Below, piece after piece: positions 1 to 8,044 of a stretch of DNA of 64,000 nucleotides. Position 1 is the stretch's first letter, and each line of letters begins with the position of its first letter. The DNA is from HLUCCA09 sp038745585 (GTDB lineage Bacteria; Pseudomonadota; Alphaproteobacteria; Rhodobacterales; Rhodobacteraceae). The stretch spans positions 1 through 64,000 of the forward strand of contig JBCDLH010000006.1 in NCBI GenBank assembly GCA_038745585.1, given 5' to 3'. Below the pieces are notes generated by a model. It was not told where the DNA came from and did no database searches. It saw only the letters and a program-made list of their open reading frames with translations. The position numbers and the translations under genes are program-made.

Positions 1-90
1 GGCCAGCTCCAGAACGCTCAGGCGCTGCTGAGCAAGCTTGGTGGCGGCATCACGCGGTGTGGCTTTCTTGGCTGTCGATGATCTTCCCAT
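1..90 (-). CDS. Transposase N-terminus (partial, IS481-like helix-turn-helix)
   Basis: Only the first 30 codons lie in the window. The ATG at 88-90 is preceded by a strong ribosome-binding site, GGAAGGAGG, seven bases upstream. The residues seen (MGRSSTAKK, then KLAQQRLSVLELA) match from memory the N-terminus of helix-turn-helix IS481-family transposases that are frequent in Rhodobacteraceae. The C-terminal DDE integrase core would lie outside the window, so the family assignment rests on a short stretch and should be treated as likely rather than certain. Confidence 0.55.
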   Translation of the reverse strand, partial: MGRSSTAKKATPRDAATKLAQQRLSVLELA

Positions 91-144
91 GGGCACATCC
101 TCCTTCCCAAAAATAGCACGGAAAGAAGGTTAAGTGGACAGACA
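1..144 (-). mobile_element. End of a probable insertion sequence (IS481-like), cut by window edge
   Basis: The first 90 bases read as the start of a transposase gene on the minus strand. The non-coding leader ends near position 140-144, where the minus strand reads TGTCTGTCCACTTAACC, a plausible terminal inverted repeat because it begins with TG and lies about 50 bases before the gene start. The other end of the element lies outside the window, so neither the inverted repeat nor a target duplication can be confirmed. The boundary is inferred. Confidence 0.35.
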
Positions 145-247
145 GGCGAAACGCGATCCGTCCTCGTGCTAGACCCTCTAGACAATCCGGAAGATGAGCC
201 GGACAGTCACGGGATGCAGTGACGAAGAACCACGAGGGAGGATCGAC

Positions 248-1411
248 ATGAAAACACGTGCCGCAATTGCATGGGGCCCAAACCAACCCCTTGAAATCGA
301 AGAGATCGACCTCGAAGGCCCAAAGGAGGGGGAGGTCCTCGTCCGGATCGTTACGACCAGTCTGTGCCATACGGACGTGTTCACCCTATCGGGCGAGGAT
401 CCAGAGGGCCTGTTCCCCTGCATTTTGGGCCACGAGGGTTGCGGCATTGTCGAAGAGGTGGGCACAGGCGTAACATCTGTGGCGCCGGGTGATCACGTGA
501 TCCCCCTCTATGTGCCTGAGGACCCCGATTGCCCGTACATAAAATCCGGCAAGACCAATCTTTGCCAGACGATCCGGGCGACACAAGGGGCAGGTGTCAT
601 GCCCGATGGCACTTCGCGCTTTTCCTATAAGGGCAAGCAGATACTACATTACATGGGCACAAGCACATTCAGCGAGTATACCGTGTTACCGGAGATCTCG
701 GTCGCGAAGATCTCGAAGGAGGCTCCGCTGTCGAAAGCGTCCGTCATGGGCTGTGCAGTGCCGACCGGCATTGGTGCTGTGCGAAACACCGCAAAGGTCG
801 AGGCTGGTGCTACGGTTGCCGTCTTTGGCCTCGGTGCTGTGGGTATGGCGGTGATCCAAGGCGCAGTCCTGAAAGGGGCATCGCGGATCATCGGGGTCGA
901 CATTAACCCGAACAAATTCCCGTTGGCCATGTCGCTGGGGGCGACGGAGTGTGTGAATCCCAAAGACCATGCCCAACCGATCCACGAAGTCCTCATCGAG
1001 ATGACCAATGGCGGTCTGGATTACACGTTTGAGGCTGTTGGCAACGTAGAACTGATGCGCTCCGCCTTGGAGGCCTGCCACAAAGGCTGGGGCGAATGTA
1101 CCGTTATCGGTGTCGCCGGGGCCGGGCAGGAAATTGCGACCCGACCTTTCCAGCTTGTGACGGGACGGGTCTGGCGCGGAACGGCCTTTGGAGGTGTGCT
1201 CGGTCGCAGCCAGCTCCCGGGTATGGTGGACGAATGGCTCCGCGGTGATTTCAGCGTCGACCCCTACATCACCCACCACATGACGCATGGCCAGATCAAC
1301 ACCGCCTTTGACCTTCTGAAGGCGGGCGAGTCGATCCGGTCGGTGATCCATTTCCGGCCGAATGACACGATGACCGTGAACTCGCTGCCGGGAACTCTGG
1401 TGGCCGAGTAG
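248..1411 (+). CDS. Class III zinc alcohol dehydrogenase / S-(hydroxymethyl)glutathione dehydrogenase-like
   Basis: A 387-residue medium-chain dehydrogenase that would oxidise the glutathione-formaldehyde adduct with NAD+ in the cytoplasm. The start at 248 is chosen because GAGGGAGG lies eight bases upstream; an in-frame ATG at 194 lacks a site. The catalytic zinc ligands are visible (SLCHTD near residue 38, GHEG near 60, MGC near 165), as is the Rossmann motif GLGAVG. The stretch KTNLCQTIRATQG and the DGTSRFS motif are class III hallmarks. Oddly, the structural-zinc lobe keeps only C95 and C106; the other two positions are D92 and I98. There is also a C-terminal tail of about 17 residues beyond the usual end. 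It stands alone. A paralogue with shifted substrate range is possible. Confidence 0.85.
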   Translation: MKTRAAIAWGPNQPLEIEEIDLEGPKEGEVLVRIVTTSLCHTDVFTLSGEDPEGLFPCILGHEGCGIVEEVGTGVTSVAPGDHVIPLYVPEDPDCPYIKSGKTNLCQTIRATQGAGVMPDGTSRFSYKGKQILHYMGTSTFSEYTVLPEISVAKISKEAPLSKASVMGCAVPTGIGAVRNTAKVEAGATVAVFGLGAVGMAVIQGAVLKGASRIIGVDINPNKFPLAMSLGATECVNPKDHAQPIHEVLIEMTNGGLDYTFEAVGNVELMRSALEACHKGWGECTVIGVAGAGQEIATRPFQLVTGRVWRGTAFGGVLGRSQLPGMVDEWLRGDFSVDPYITHHMTHGQINTAFDLLKAGESIRSVIHFRPNDTMTVNSLPGTLVAE

Positions 1412-1779
1412 GGGCCTGCATCGCGACAAGGCTATCGATGCCTGGGTTTGAACGCGGGATCCATTCGAAGAAAGGGACGCGCGCCTTTTGGGACATCGAC
1501 GTCATGGCTGCGCCACGTCCACGAACGGAAGCAAAGGCCCGGGCCGCGTGTTCGAACAGACCATCGGACCCCGGGGCCGTACTACGTTTGAGGAGGCAGT
1601 CGAAGAGGTGATCAGCCTGGCGTTCCGGGGATACAAGACACGTTCCCGGACAGTCAGAGGGCGACTGACGGCGGTAAACCAGTTTGCCATACCGTTCGAC
1701 GGTGATTGTTCTCCGTTGGCAGGTAGAATGCGGCAAAGTTGGAATCGGGCCGGCGCCTCACTCCTCGAGTTCCCAAAAC

Positions 1780-1836
1780 GGATGAAGCACCGTGGGCCGA
1801 GCTCTGTCCCGCAGCTCGGCCGACGGTGCTTCATCC
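1780..1836. repeat. Long inverted repeat, 24-base arms, 9-base loop
   Basis: Positions 1780-1803 and 1813-1836 are inverted copies that match at 23 of 24 bases, separated by CTGTCCCGC. The arms begin GGATGAAGCACCGT. A transcript would fold into a very stable hairpin. There is no T-run on either side, so it is not an ordinary intrinsic terminator. It could be a REP-type palindrome, a small-RNA hairpin or the remnant of a mobile element. Confidence 0.85.
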
Positions 1837-2005
1837 CAATCGCGTGCGAGAGCTTTCGAAAAGCATCGCGCGGTTCGCTTATCCGCTGCCTCTCAAGCAG
1901 CGCGGGTCCAGCGGTTCTTCGTCCAGGCCTTTCCAATGGTGTTTGCGCCCTTTGCATAGCTGATCTGCCCATGGTCGAATGTGACACTTTTTTAAGCCCG
2001 GTGCC

Positions 2006-2034
2006 TTGCACCTGCTGAGGGGCGAGAGTATCCC
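2006..2034 (+). promoter_or_regulatory. Putative sigma-70 promoter of tRNA-fMet
   Basis: TTGCAC at 2006-2011 and TATCCC at 2029-2034 are separated by 17 bases, and the tRNA begins 13 bases after the -10 box. A G+C-rich stretch follows the -10 box, as is common for stable-RNA promoters. The -10 match is imperfect, so this is a reasonable but unproven promoter. Confidence 0.45.
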
Positions 2035-2046
2035 CTCCCGTGTTGG

Positions 2047-2123
<77 letters not shown>

Positions 2124-2139
2124 ATCGCCACCATCAACC

Positions 2140-2172
2140 CTCCGCCGGTGCTGCCGCGGAGCTTTTGCTTTT
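2140..2172 (+). terminator. Intrinsic terminator of tRNA-fMet (first copy)
   Basis: The stem CTCCGC (2140-2145) pairs with GCGGAG (2156-2161) around a 10-base loop and is followed by CTTTTGCTTTT. It lies 17 bases after the tRNA CCA end. Confidence 0.8.
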
Positions 2173-2233
2173 AGGCCTCCCGCGCGCCGGGATCGTCTGC
2201 TGCGCCCTCCCGCAACCAATCGCCACGATCAAC

Positions 2234-2266
2234 CCTCCGCCGGCGCTGCCCCGGAGGTTTTTTGTT
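2234..2266 (+). terminator. Second, duplicated intrinsic terminator
   Basis: The stem CCTCCG (2234-2239) pairs with CGGAGG (2252-2257) and is followed by six T residues. It is the second copy of the tRNA terminator and has the better T-run of the two, giving a tandem termination signal. Confidence 0.8.
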
Positions 2267-2368
2267 GCTGGCGCACGATTTGCGATCTCTCGACAGGCTT
2301 GGCTTGAGAGTGCGCCGCTCCAGTGCAAAGTTCGTTTGCGCGGGTTCGCAAAGAAGGGGGCGCTGTGG

Positions 2369-2551
2369 ATGGGCGACATTGTGCTGACGCCGACGAGTGC
2401 GACCTTGATCTTCGTCCTGGCGGTCTTCGCAGGGTACCGCTACCGCAAGGCCTGGAAGGCCGAAGGGCCGCGATGGGAGCTTTGGCTCTGGGGCATTGCG
2501 GCGGCCTGTTGCCTTGCCATCGTGAGCTTTGTTCCGATGGCGACGGGCTGA
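2369..2551 (+). CDS. Small inner-membrane protein, 60 aa
   Basis: The ATG at 2369 opens a 60-residue frame with two hydrophobic segments (about residues 10-24 and 40-56) joined by a basic and tryptophan-rich loop (YRYRKAWKAEGPRWELWLWG), the pattern of a small two-helix membrane protein with positive residues on the loop side. Purine-rich AAGAAGGGGG lies about 11 bases upstream. It converges with nqrM. No function is known to me. The two-helix pattern and its position beside the NQR locus make a real gene likely, but small frames carry risk. Confidence 0.6.
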   Translation: MGDIVLTPTSATLIFVLAVFAGYRYRKAWKAEGPRWELWLWGIAAACCLAIVSFVPMATG

Positions 2552-2567
2552 CCCACAACCATCGTCT

Positions 2568-2825
2568 TTAGAGCGACCCCCCGGTCGGAGCGGGTTCACG
2601 CGCCATCTCTTCGAGTATCTTGCGCGCCCGAGGGCAATGCAGACGCTCGCGGAGCGGCGAGTTCGGGTCGATCTCTTTCTTGCAGACGAGGCAGTGATCG
2701 GCATCGCCGATCGCGTTGAGCCCGCCACAACTCCCCTTGATTCGCTTTCCCATGAAGATGACGCCGACGGCCATCCCGAGGATGACAAGCAGCAGGAGCG
2801 CGAAGGCGAAGAGAAATGTCGTCAT
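2568..2825 (-). CDS. nqrM: Na+-NQR maturation protein NqrM
   Basis: An 85-residue protein with one N-terminal membrane helix (about residues 3-25) followed by the family signature IKGSCGGLN and a CLVC motif, giving the cysteine set thought to handle iron for the intramembrane Fe-S centre between NqrD and NqrE. Length and motif order match NqrM (formerly DUF539). It lies 18 bases downstream of apbE on the same strand, an arrangement also seen at the 3' end of nqr operons in gammaproteobacteria; here the pair is inverted and faces away from nqrA. Confidence 0.95.
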   Translation of the reverse strand: MTTFLFAFALLLLVILGMAVGVIFMGKRIKGSCGGLNAIGDADHCLVCKKEIDPNSPLRERLHCPRARKILEEMAREPAPTGGSL

Positions 2826-2843
2826 CGGGCAACCGGCGCTCGC

Positions 2844-3860
2844 TCAAGCCTGCAAGGCGCGGAAGCGCGCGCTGGCGTGTTGACGGAGCGCATGGCCCTC
2901 CCTGTCGATGAACAGCACTGCGATATTGTGCTGGTTTGCGAGCTCGCGACCGTGCGCGCTTCCCAAAGCCAGCATAGCGGTCGACCAGGCATCGGCCATC
3001 ATAGCGGTCTCGGCCAGCACGGTGGCCGAGGCGGTGCTGTGCGTCACGGGCCGGCCCGTCCGCGGATCTAGAATGTGAGAGTACCGGATGCCGTCCGTCT
3101 CGAAAAAGTTGCGATAGTCTCCCGATGTTGCGACCCCAAAGCCGGAGATCTCAGCGACGCTTTGCACCGTCCGATCAAACGGGTCGGGCGTCTCGATGCC
3201 GATTTGCCAGGGCAGCCCATCCGGGTTCCGTCCCGATGCGAAAAGGTCGCCCCCGATCTCGACCATAAAGTCGGTCACGCCGGCCTGCGTCAGCGCGCGT
3301 GCGACTTCGTCGACGCCAAAACCTTTGCCAATTCCAGAAAGATAGACCTGCGTCTGAGGGTTGCTTTTTGTAATCGCGGTCGGCGTTATTCGAAGCTGAT
3401 CCTGTCCGACATCTTGCAGGGCAGCGAGAATCGCATCGGAGCTCGGCCGCGCATAGCCGTTCACGGGCGCGCCAAATCCCCAAGTTTCGATCACGGGGCC
3501 AAGGGTAATGTCAAAGGCACCGTCGCTGGCCAGATGCACATCCTCCGCCGCCTGCATCACCTGCGTGAACACGGGGGAAGCGGAGATCGGCTGCTGCGTT
3601 GCGGCGGCATTAAATCGTGACACCTCGGACGCGCCGTCCCAATTGGAAAGGTGCCGATTGACCTTCAGCAGTGCCGTCTCGACAGACGCGCGCAGCATTC
3701 TGTCGTCCAAACGTCGATCCTGATCGACGGCCGTAATCGAATAGCTCGTGCCCATTGTCGTCCCGGAAAGCTCCAAAACGTCGGGTCCGCGGCGACAGGC
3801 CACCGCGACAAGCGGCATGAACAGGATCGTGCGTCGGGAAAGCGCAATGGATTCGGACAC
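2844..3860 (-). CDS. apbE: FAD:protein FMN transferase (ApbE), flavinylates NqrB and NqrC
   Basis: The 338-residue ApbE transfers FMN from FAD to a threonine of target proteins outside the cytoplasmic membrane. Visible family motifs are GTTMGTSYS near the mature N-terminus, LSGIGKGFGVD, VEIGGDL and HILDPRTGRPV in the magnesium/FAD site. The N-terminus has a twin-arginine-like SRRTILF followed by a hydrophobic run and an AVAC site, suggesting export, perhaps as a lipoprotein, although the residue at -3 is Ala rather than Leu. It forms an operon with nqrM, and its targets NqrB and NqrC, which carry DGFSGAT and DALAGAT, are encoded divergently next door. Confidence 0.95.
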   Translation of the reverse strand: MSESIALSRRTILFMPLVAVACRRGPDVLELSGTTMGTSYSITAVDQDRRLDDRMLRASVETALLKVNRHLSNWDGASEVSRFNAAATQQPISASPVFTQVMQAAEDVHLASDGAFDITLGPVIETWGFGAPVNGYARPSSDAILAALQDVGQDQLRITPTAITKSNPQTQVYLSGIGKGFGVDEVARALTQAGVTDFMVEIGGDLFASGRNPDGLPWQIGIETPDPFDRTVQSVAEISGFGVATSGDYRNFFETDGIRYSHILDPRTGRPVTHSTASATVLAETAMMADAWSTAMLALGSAHGRELANQHNIAVLFIDREGHALRQHASARFRALQA

Positions 3861-3984
3861 GGGTTCGCCTCACGATGTGGATGCTTTTAGTAGCACCACC
3901 CGCGCCGCACCTGTCTTGCGACATAGTAGCCGGGAGCCAAACGCCACGTAGGAAATTCAGGAAAGTCTGAATAGGGAAAGGGAT
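3861..3984. promoter_or_regulatory. Divergent apbE-nqrM / nqrA promoter region
   Basis: This 124-base gap must hold the promoters for both transcription units. A purine-rich GGGAAAGGG lies six bases before the nqrA ATG. I see no clear palindromic operator. Confidence 0.5.
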
Positions 3985-5379
3985 ATGACGCTTTCGGAAT
4001 CGCCATTGCGGGCCAGATCTGGCCGCATCTTCGAGGATCGGACCTTCGCATTGAAGAAGGGCCTCACCCTGCCTGTGCTAGGTGCCCCCGAACAAAGGAT
4101 CCACAAGGGCGCCACGACCCGGACGGTTGCGGTCTTGGGCGGAGACTATCTCGGCCTCAAGCCACGTCTCGCGGTCGATGAAGGCGATGTTGTCGCTGCC
4201 GGAGCGCCGATCTTCGCGCACAAGGATACGCCTGACGTTCAGGTCACCTCGCCGGTCACTGGACGTATCAAAGCGATAAATCGCGGCGCCCGGCGCGCGC
4301 TTATCAGCGTTGAGATCCAAGTCCAAAATGGGGCAGCGGCGCCCGTCGATTTCTCCGGGATCGGCGATGCTGAGACGGCGGATGGCATTGCAAAACGCCT
4401 TTGTGCCGCAGGCCTTTGGACCTCGTTTCGCACACGGCCCTATTCCAAAGTGCCTGCGTCTGACGCGCGCCCTGCTGCGATCTACGTCACCGCGATGGAT
4501 ACCGAACCGCTCGCGGCAGATCCCGCAGTCGTCATCGCGGAGGGCGCGAAAGACTTTGCCGATGGGCTTGCGCTTGTCTCCCGCCTCAGCGACGGGGCGA
4601 CCTACCTTTGCCATGAGGCCGGCGCGGATATTCCTGCGTCCCCCTCAGACCGGGTCGTGACAGCCCGCTTCTCTGGCCCGCATCCAGCCGGTTTGCCCGG
4701 CACACATATGCACTTCCTAGAGCCGCCCACGGCCCAAAAGATCGTGTGGACGATCTGCTATCAGGACGTCATTGCCATCGGCCGCCTCTTTCGCACCGGG
4801 CATGTGGATGCCGAGCGTGTGATTGCTCTTTGTGGTCCGCTTTGTCGCACGCCGCGGCTCATTCGCACGGTGCAGGGCGCGTCGATGCTCGATCTGGTCG
4901 ACGGCGAAATCGATGCAGAGGTGCCCCATCGCCTGATCTCGGGCTCGATCTTGAGCGGTCGAGCGGGCGAAGGGGCCGACGCGTATCTCGGACGCTATGC
5001 GCGCCAGATGACCGTGATCGAGGAAGACCGCGCGCAGATCCCCATGGGTTGGATCCGGCCGATGCCCGGCAAGTACGCCTTCCAGCCCGTGCTCGGCTCG
5101 GCCTTTGCACGCAGGCTCTATGCGCTGACATCAAACCTCAATGGCGGGCGGCGCGCGATGGTTCCTCTTGGGACGTTCGAGGAACTTATGCCGCAGGACT
5201 ATCTGCCAACGCAGCTTCTGCGCGCGCTTCTCGTCATGGATACCGACACAGCCCAAGCGCTTGGCGCCCTGGAGCTCGATGAGGAGGATCTTGGCCTCGT
5301 CGGCTTCGCCTGTCCGGCGAAGTACGAGTACGGGATGGCGCTGCGCGATTGTCTCACCAAGATCGAAAGGGAGGGCTGA
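3985..5379 (+). CDS. nqrA: Na+-translocating NADH:quinone reductase subunit A
   Basis: The 464-residue peripheral subunit of the sodium-pumping NADH:quinone oxidoreductase, placed at the quinone end of the complex on the cytoplasmic side. Length and sequence fit NqrA throughout, including GDYLGLKPRL near residue 50, the segment around TPDVQVTSPVTG with its lipoyl-like fold, and the C-terminal EEDLGLVGFACPAKYEYG. It is the first gene of nqrABCDEF in the standard order; nqrB begins four bases after its stop. Confidence 0.97.
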   Translation: MTLSESPLRARSGRIFEDRTFALKKGLTLPVLGAPEQRIHKGATTRTVAVLGGDYLGLKPRLAVDEGDVVAAGAPIFAHKDTPDVQVTSPVTGRIKAINRGARRALISVEIQVQNGAAAPVDFSGIGDAETADGIAKRLCAAGLWTSFRTRPYSKVPASDARPAAIYVTAMDTEPLAADPAVVIAEGAKDFADGLALVSRLSDGATYLCHEAGADIPASPSDRVVTARFSGPHPAGLPGTHMHFLEPPTAQKIVWTICYQDVIAIGRLFRTGHVDAERVIALCGPLCRTPRLIRTVQGASMLDLVDGEIDAEVPHRLISGSILSGRAGEGADAYLGRYARQMTVIEEDRAQIPMGWIRPMPGKYAFQPVLGSAFARRLYALTSNLNGGRRAMVPLGTFEELMPQDYLPTQLLRALLVMDTDTAQALGALELDEEDLGLVGFACPAKYEYGMALRDCLTKIEREG

Positions 5380-5383
5380 CGCA

Positions 5384-6583
5384 GTGGGACTTCGCAGCTT
5401 TTTCGACCGGGTTGAGCCGCACTTCACCAAAGGTGGCCGTTATGAGCAGCTCTTTCCCATCTACGAGATGGTGGAGAGCTTCATCTATACGCCAAAAACG
5501 GTGACGAAAGCCGCGCCCCACGCGCGGTCCTACATCGATATGAAGCGGATCATGACCTACGTTGTGATCGCAACGCTGCCCTGCCTCCTCGTTGGCGTGT
5601 GGAATGTTGGATACCAGGTCAACTCTGCCATTGCCGTCCATGGTGCGACGGGCTGGCGCGCGGCCATCGTCGAATTTGCCGGGGTCGGCTTCAACGCGGC
5701 GAACCCGCTGGCGAACATTTTCCACGGCTTTCTATACTTCATTCCGGTTTACCTTACGACACTTATCGTCGGCGGGATCTGGGAGGTGCTTTTTGCCACG
5801 GTGCGCAAGCACGAAGTCAACGAAGGCTTCCTTGTGACGTCGATGCTCTACGCCCTTATCATGCCCCCCGACCCGCCGCTTTGGCAGGTCGCGCTGGGGA
5901 TCTCCTTTGGCGTGGTGATCGGTAAAGAAGTCTTTGGCGGGACAGGGAAAAACTTTCTAAACCCCGCATTGACGGGGCGCGCGTTCCTCTACTTTGCCTA
6001 CCCCGCTGAGATGTCAGGCGACACGATTTGGACGCCCGTCGACGGGTTTTCTGGCGCCACAAGCCTCGGCCTGGCGGCGCGGGACGGGTATCAGGAGATC
6101 GTGCTTCAGGGCACGACGTGGATGGATAGCTTCCTGGGCATGGTGCAGGGCTCGATCGGCGAAACGTCGGCGCTGGCCTGCCTCATCGGTCTCGCCTTTC
6201 TCTTGATGACGAAGATCGCCAACTGGCGCCTCGTCGTCGGCTGTCTTGGCGGCATGATCGCGTTTTCGACCCTGCTCAATATCATCGGATCGGATTCGAA
6301 CCCGATGTTTGCGATGCCGTGGTATTGGCACCTCGTGGTGGGCGGCTTTGCCTTTGGGCTTGCCTTTATGGTGACCGAGCCGGTCTCTGCCGCGCACACC
6401 AATCTTGGCCGCTACATCTATGGCGCGCTGATCGGGGTCATGGTCGTTTTGATCCGTGTCATTAACCCGGCCTTCCCGGAGGGTATGATGTTGGCGATCC
6501 TGTTCGGCAACGTCTTCGCACCGTTGATCGATTACTTCGTCGTACAGGCCAACATTCGGCGGAGGGCGCGGCGCCATGCATGA
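5384..6583 (+). CDS. nqrB: Na+-NQR subunit B (FMN- and riboflavin-binding membrane subunit)
   Basis: A 399-residue membrane subunit with about ten hydrophobic segments. The GTG start at 5384 is chosen because it lies four bases after nqrA, with GGGAGG upstream, and gives the usual NqrB N-terminus (MGLRSFFDRVEPHF). The covalent flavin site is DGFSGAT at residues 220-226, with T226 the expected FMN acceptor. It overlaps nqrC by eight bases (ATGCATGA), so the two are translationally coupled. Confidence 0.97.
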   Translation: MGLRSFFDRVEPHFTKGGRYEQLFPIYEMVESFIYTPKTVTKAAPHARSYIDMKRIMTYVVIATLPCLLVGVWNVGYQVNSAIAVHGATGWRAAIVEFAGVGFNAANPLANIFHGFLYFIPVYLTTLIVGGIWEVLFATVRKHEVNEGFLVTSMLYALIMPPDPPLWQVALGISFGVVIGKEVFGGTGKNFLNPALTGRAFLYFAYPAEMSGDTIWTPVDGFSGATSLGLAARDGYQEIVLQGTTWMDSFLGMVQGSIGETSALACLIGLAFLLMTKIANWRLVVGCLGGMIAFSTLLNIIGSDSNPMFAMPWYWHLVVGGFAFGLAFMVTEPVSAAHTNLGRYIYGALIGVMVVLIRVINPAFPEGMMLAILFGNVFAPLIDYFVVQANIRRRARRHA

Positions 6584-7394
6584 CACTGACCCGCAAGAAA
6601 AGCGGTCTGGCCTCTTCCGCAGGTTTATTGACCTTCCGACGGATTCCGTGCCGAAGACAATCTTTGTGGCAGTGGCGCTGTGTCTGGTCGCATCGATGGT
6701 CGTTTCGGCGGCAGCTGTGTCGCTGCGGCCGATCCAGGCGGTCAACTCGCTCAAGGACAAGCAGATCAACATCCTCGAGGTCGCAGGGCGCTATGAGCCC
6801 GGCGTCGACGTGGCCGCGGTCTTTGCCGAATTCGAGCCCCGTGTCGTTGAATTGGCCAGTGGCACATTCGCGGACGAGTTTGACGCGGCCACCTTTGACG
6901 ATCGCGCGGCGGCGAGCGACCCAGAGCTTTCGATCGCACTCGAAGATGATCCCGCGTCAATCACGCGCCAGTCCAAATATGTGACGGTCTATCTCCTGCG
7001 CGACGCGACCGGGGCCATCGACAAGCTGGTATTGCCAATCCATGGCTACGGTCTCTGGTCGACGCTCTATGGCTTTATCGCGCTCGAAGAGGACGGCAAC
7101 GACATCTTCGGGCTCCAGTTCTATCAGCATGGCGAAACGCCGGGCCTCGGTGCCGAGGTCGACAATCCGCGGTGGAAGGCGCTGTGGCCGGGCAAACGGC
7201 TCAGTGACGAAGACGGTGTGCTTCAGATCACGGTCGATAAGACAGCACCGCCCGCGGGCGCGGATTATCACGTCGACGCCTTGGCGGGCGCCACGCTGAC
7301 ATCGGTCGGCGTCAACAATCTTGTGCGCTTTTGGATGGGCGAGGCCGGTTTTGGGCCGTTCCTGAGCAATCTCAAGTCAGGAGAGATCTCATGA
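6576..7394 (+). CDS. nqrC: Na+-NQR subunit C (covalent FMN subunit)
   Basis: A 272-residue protein with one N-terminal membrane anchor (about residues 25-50) and a periplasmic FMN-binding domain. The flavinylation motif is DALAGAT at 234-240, T240 being the FMN acceptor; Ala at the position usually held by Ser/Thr is within the tolerated pattern. GETPGLGAEVDN is a further NqrC signature. It overlaps nqrB by eight bases and nqrD by four. Confidence 0.97.
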   Translation: MHDTDPQEKRSGLFRRFIDLPTDSVPKTIFVAVALCLVASMVVSAAAVSLRPIQAVNSLKDKQINILEVAGRYEPGVDVAAVFAEFEPRVVELASGTFADEFDAATFDDRAAASDPELSIALEDDPASITRQSKYVTVYLLRDATGAIDKLVLPIHGYGLWSTLYGFIALEEDGNDIFGLQFYQHGETPGLGAEVDNPRWKALWPGKRLSDEDGVLQITVDKTAPPAGADYHVDALAGATLTSVGVNNLVRFWMGEAGFGPFLSNLKSGEIS

Positions 7395-8044
7395 GCCAGA
7401 CCCGCAAGGAGATGCTCACCGATCCGCTGGTCGACAACAACCCGATCACGCTCCAAGTGCTGGGGATTTGTTCGGCGCTCGCAGTCACCTCCTCGATGCA
7501 GGTCGCCCTCGTGATGACGCTGGCCGTGACCTTTGTCACAGCGTTTGCATCGATGTTCATCTCCATGCTGCGCAATCACATCCCAAGCTCGATCCGGATC
7601 ATCGTGCAGATGGTTATCATCGCGTCGCTTGTGATCGTGGTTGACCAGTTCCTTAAGGCGTTTGCCTACGAGATTTCAAAAACGCTGTCGGTGTTTGTCG
7701 GGCTCATCATCACCAACTGCATCGTGATGGGCCGAGCCGAGGCGTTTGCAATGAAGAACCCGCCCGTTGCTTCGTTTATCGACGGGATCGGTAACGGGCT
7801 GGGTTATGGGCTGATCCTGATGCTTGTCGGCTTCATTCGTGAACTCTTTGGCGCCGGGAGCCTCTTTGGCATCACGGTCTTCGAAACGGTCAATAACGGT
7901 GGCTGGTATGTCCCGAACGGGATGCTCCTCTTGCCGCCTTCGGCGTTCTTCATCATCGGGCTGATCATCTGGGCCTTCCGGTCGTGGAAGCCTCAACAAG
8001 TCGAAAAGCGCGAGTACAAGATCCAGACAGTGGAGGCGCATTGA
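7391..8044 (+). CDS. nqrD: Na+-NQR subunit D
   Basis: A 217-residue integral membrane subunit with about six helices. Two cysteines, C27 (GICSA) and C110 (TNCIV), match the two NqrD ligands of the intramembrane 2Fe-2S centre shared with NqrE. The ATG at 7391 overlaps the nqrC stop (ATGA) and gives the canonical N-terminus, so the longer upstream frame is rejected. The stop shares one base with the nqrE start. Confidence 0.97.
   Translation: MSQTRKEMLTDPLVDNNPITLQVLGICSALAVTSSMQVALVMTLAVTFVTAFASMFISMLRNHIPSSIRIIVQMVIIASLVIVVDQFLKAFAYEISKTLSVFVGLIITNCIVMGRAEAFAMKNPPVASFIDGIGNGLGYGLILMLVGFIRELFGAGSLFGITVFETVNNGGWYVPNGMLLLPPSAFFIIGLIIWAFRSWKPQQVEKREYKIQTVEAH

Larger units (their letters stand above)
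1412..2046. other. 635-base gene-free stretch
   Basis: No reading frame here has a convincing start, ribosome-binding site or recognisable protein similarity; open frames on both strands overlap each other and look like chance openings in G+C-rich DNA. The only structured elements seen are a long inverted repeat at 1780-1836 and a promoter-like sequence just before the initiator tRNA. Confidence 0.5.

Noticed and set aside
2209..2220. Second tRNA gene
   Set aside because: Only the last ten bases of the tRNA are repeated; no cloverleaf can form.
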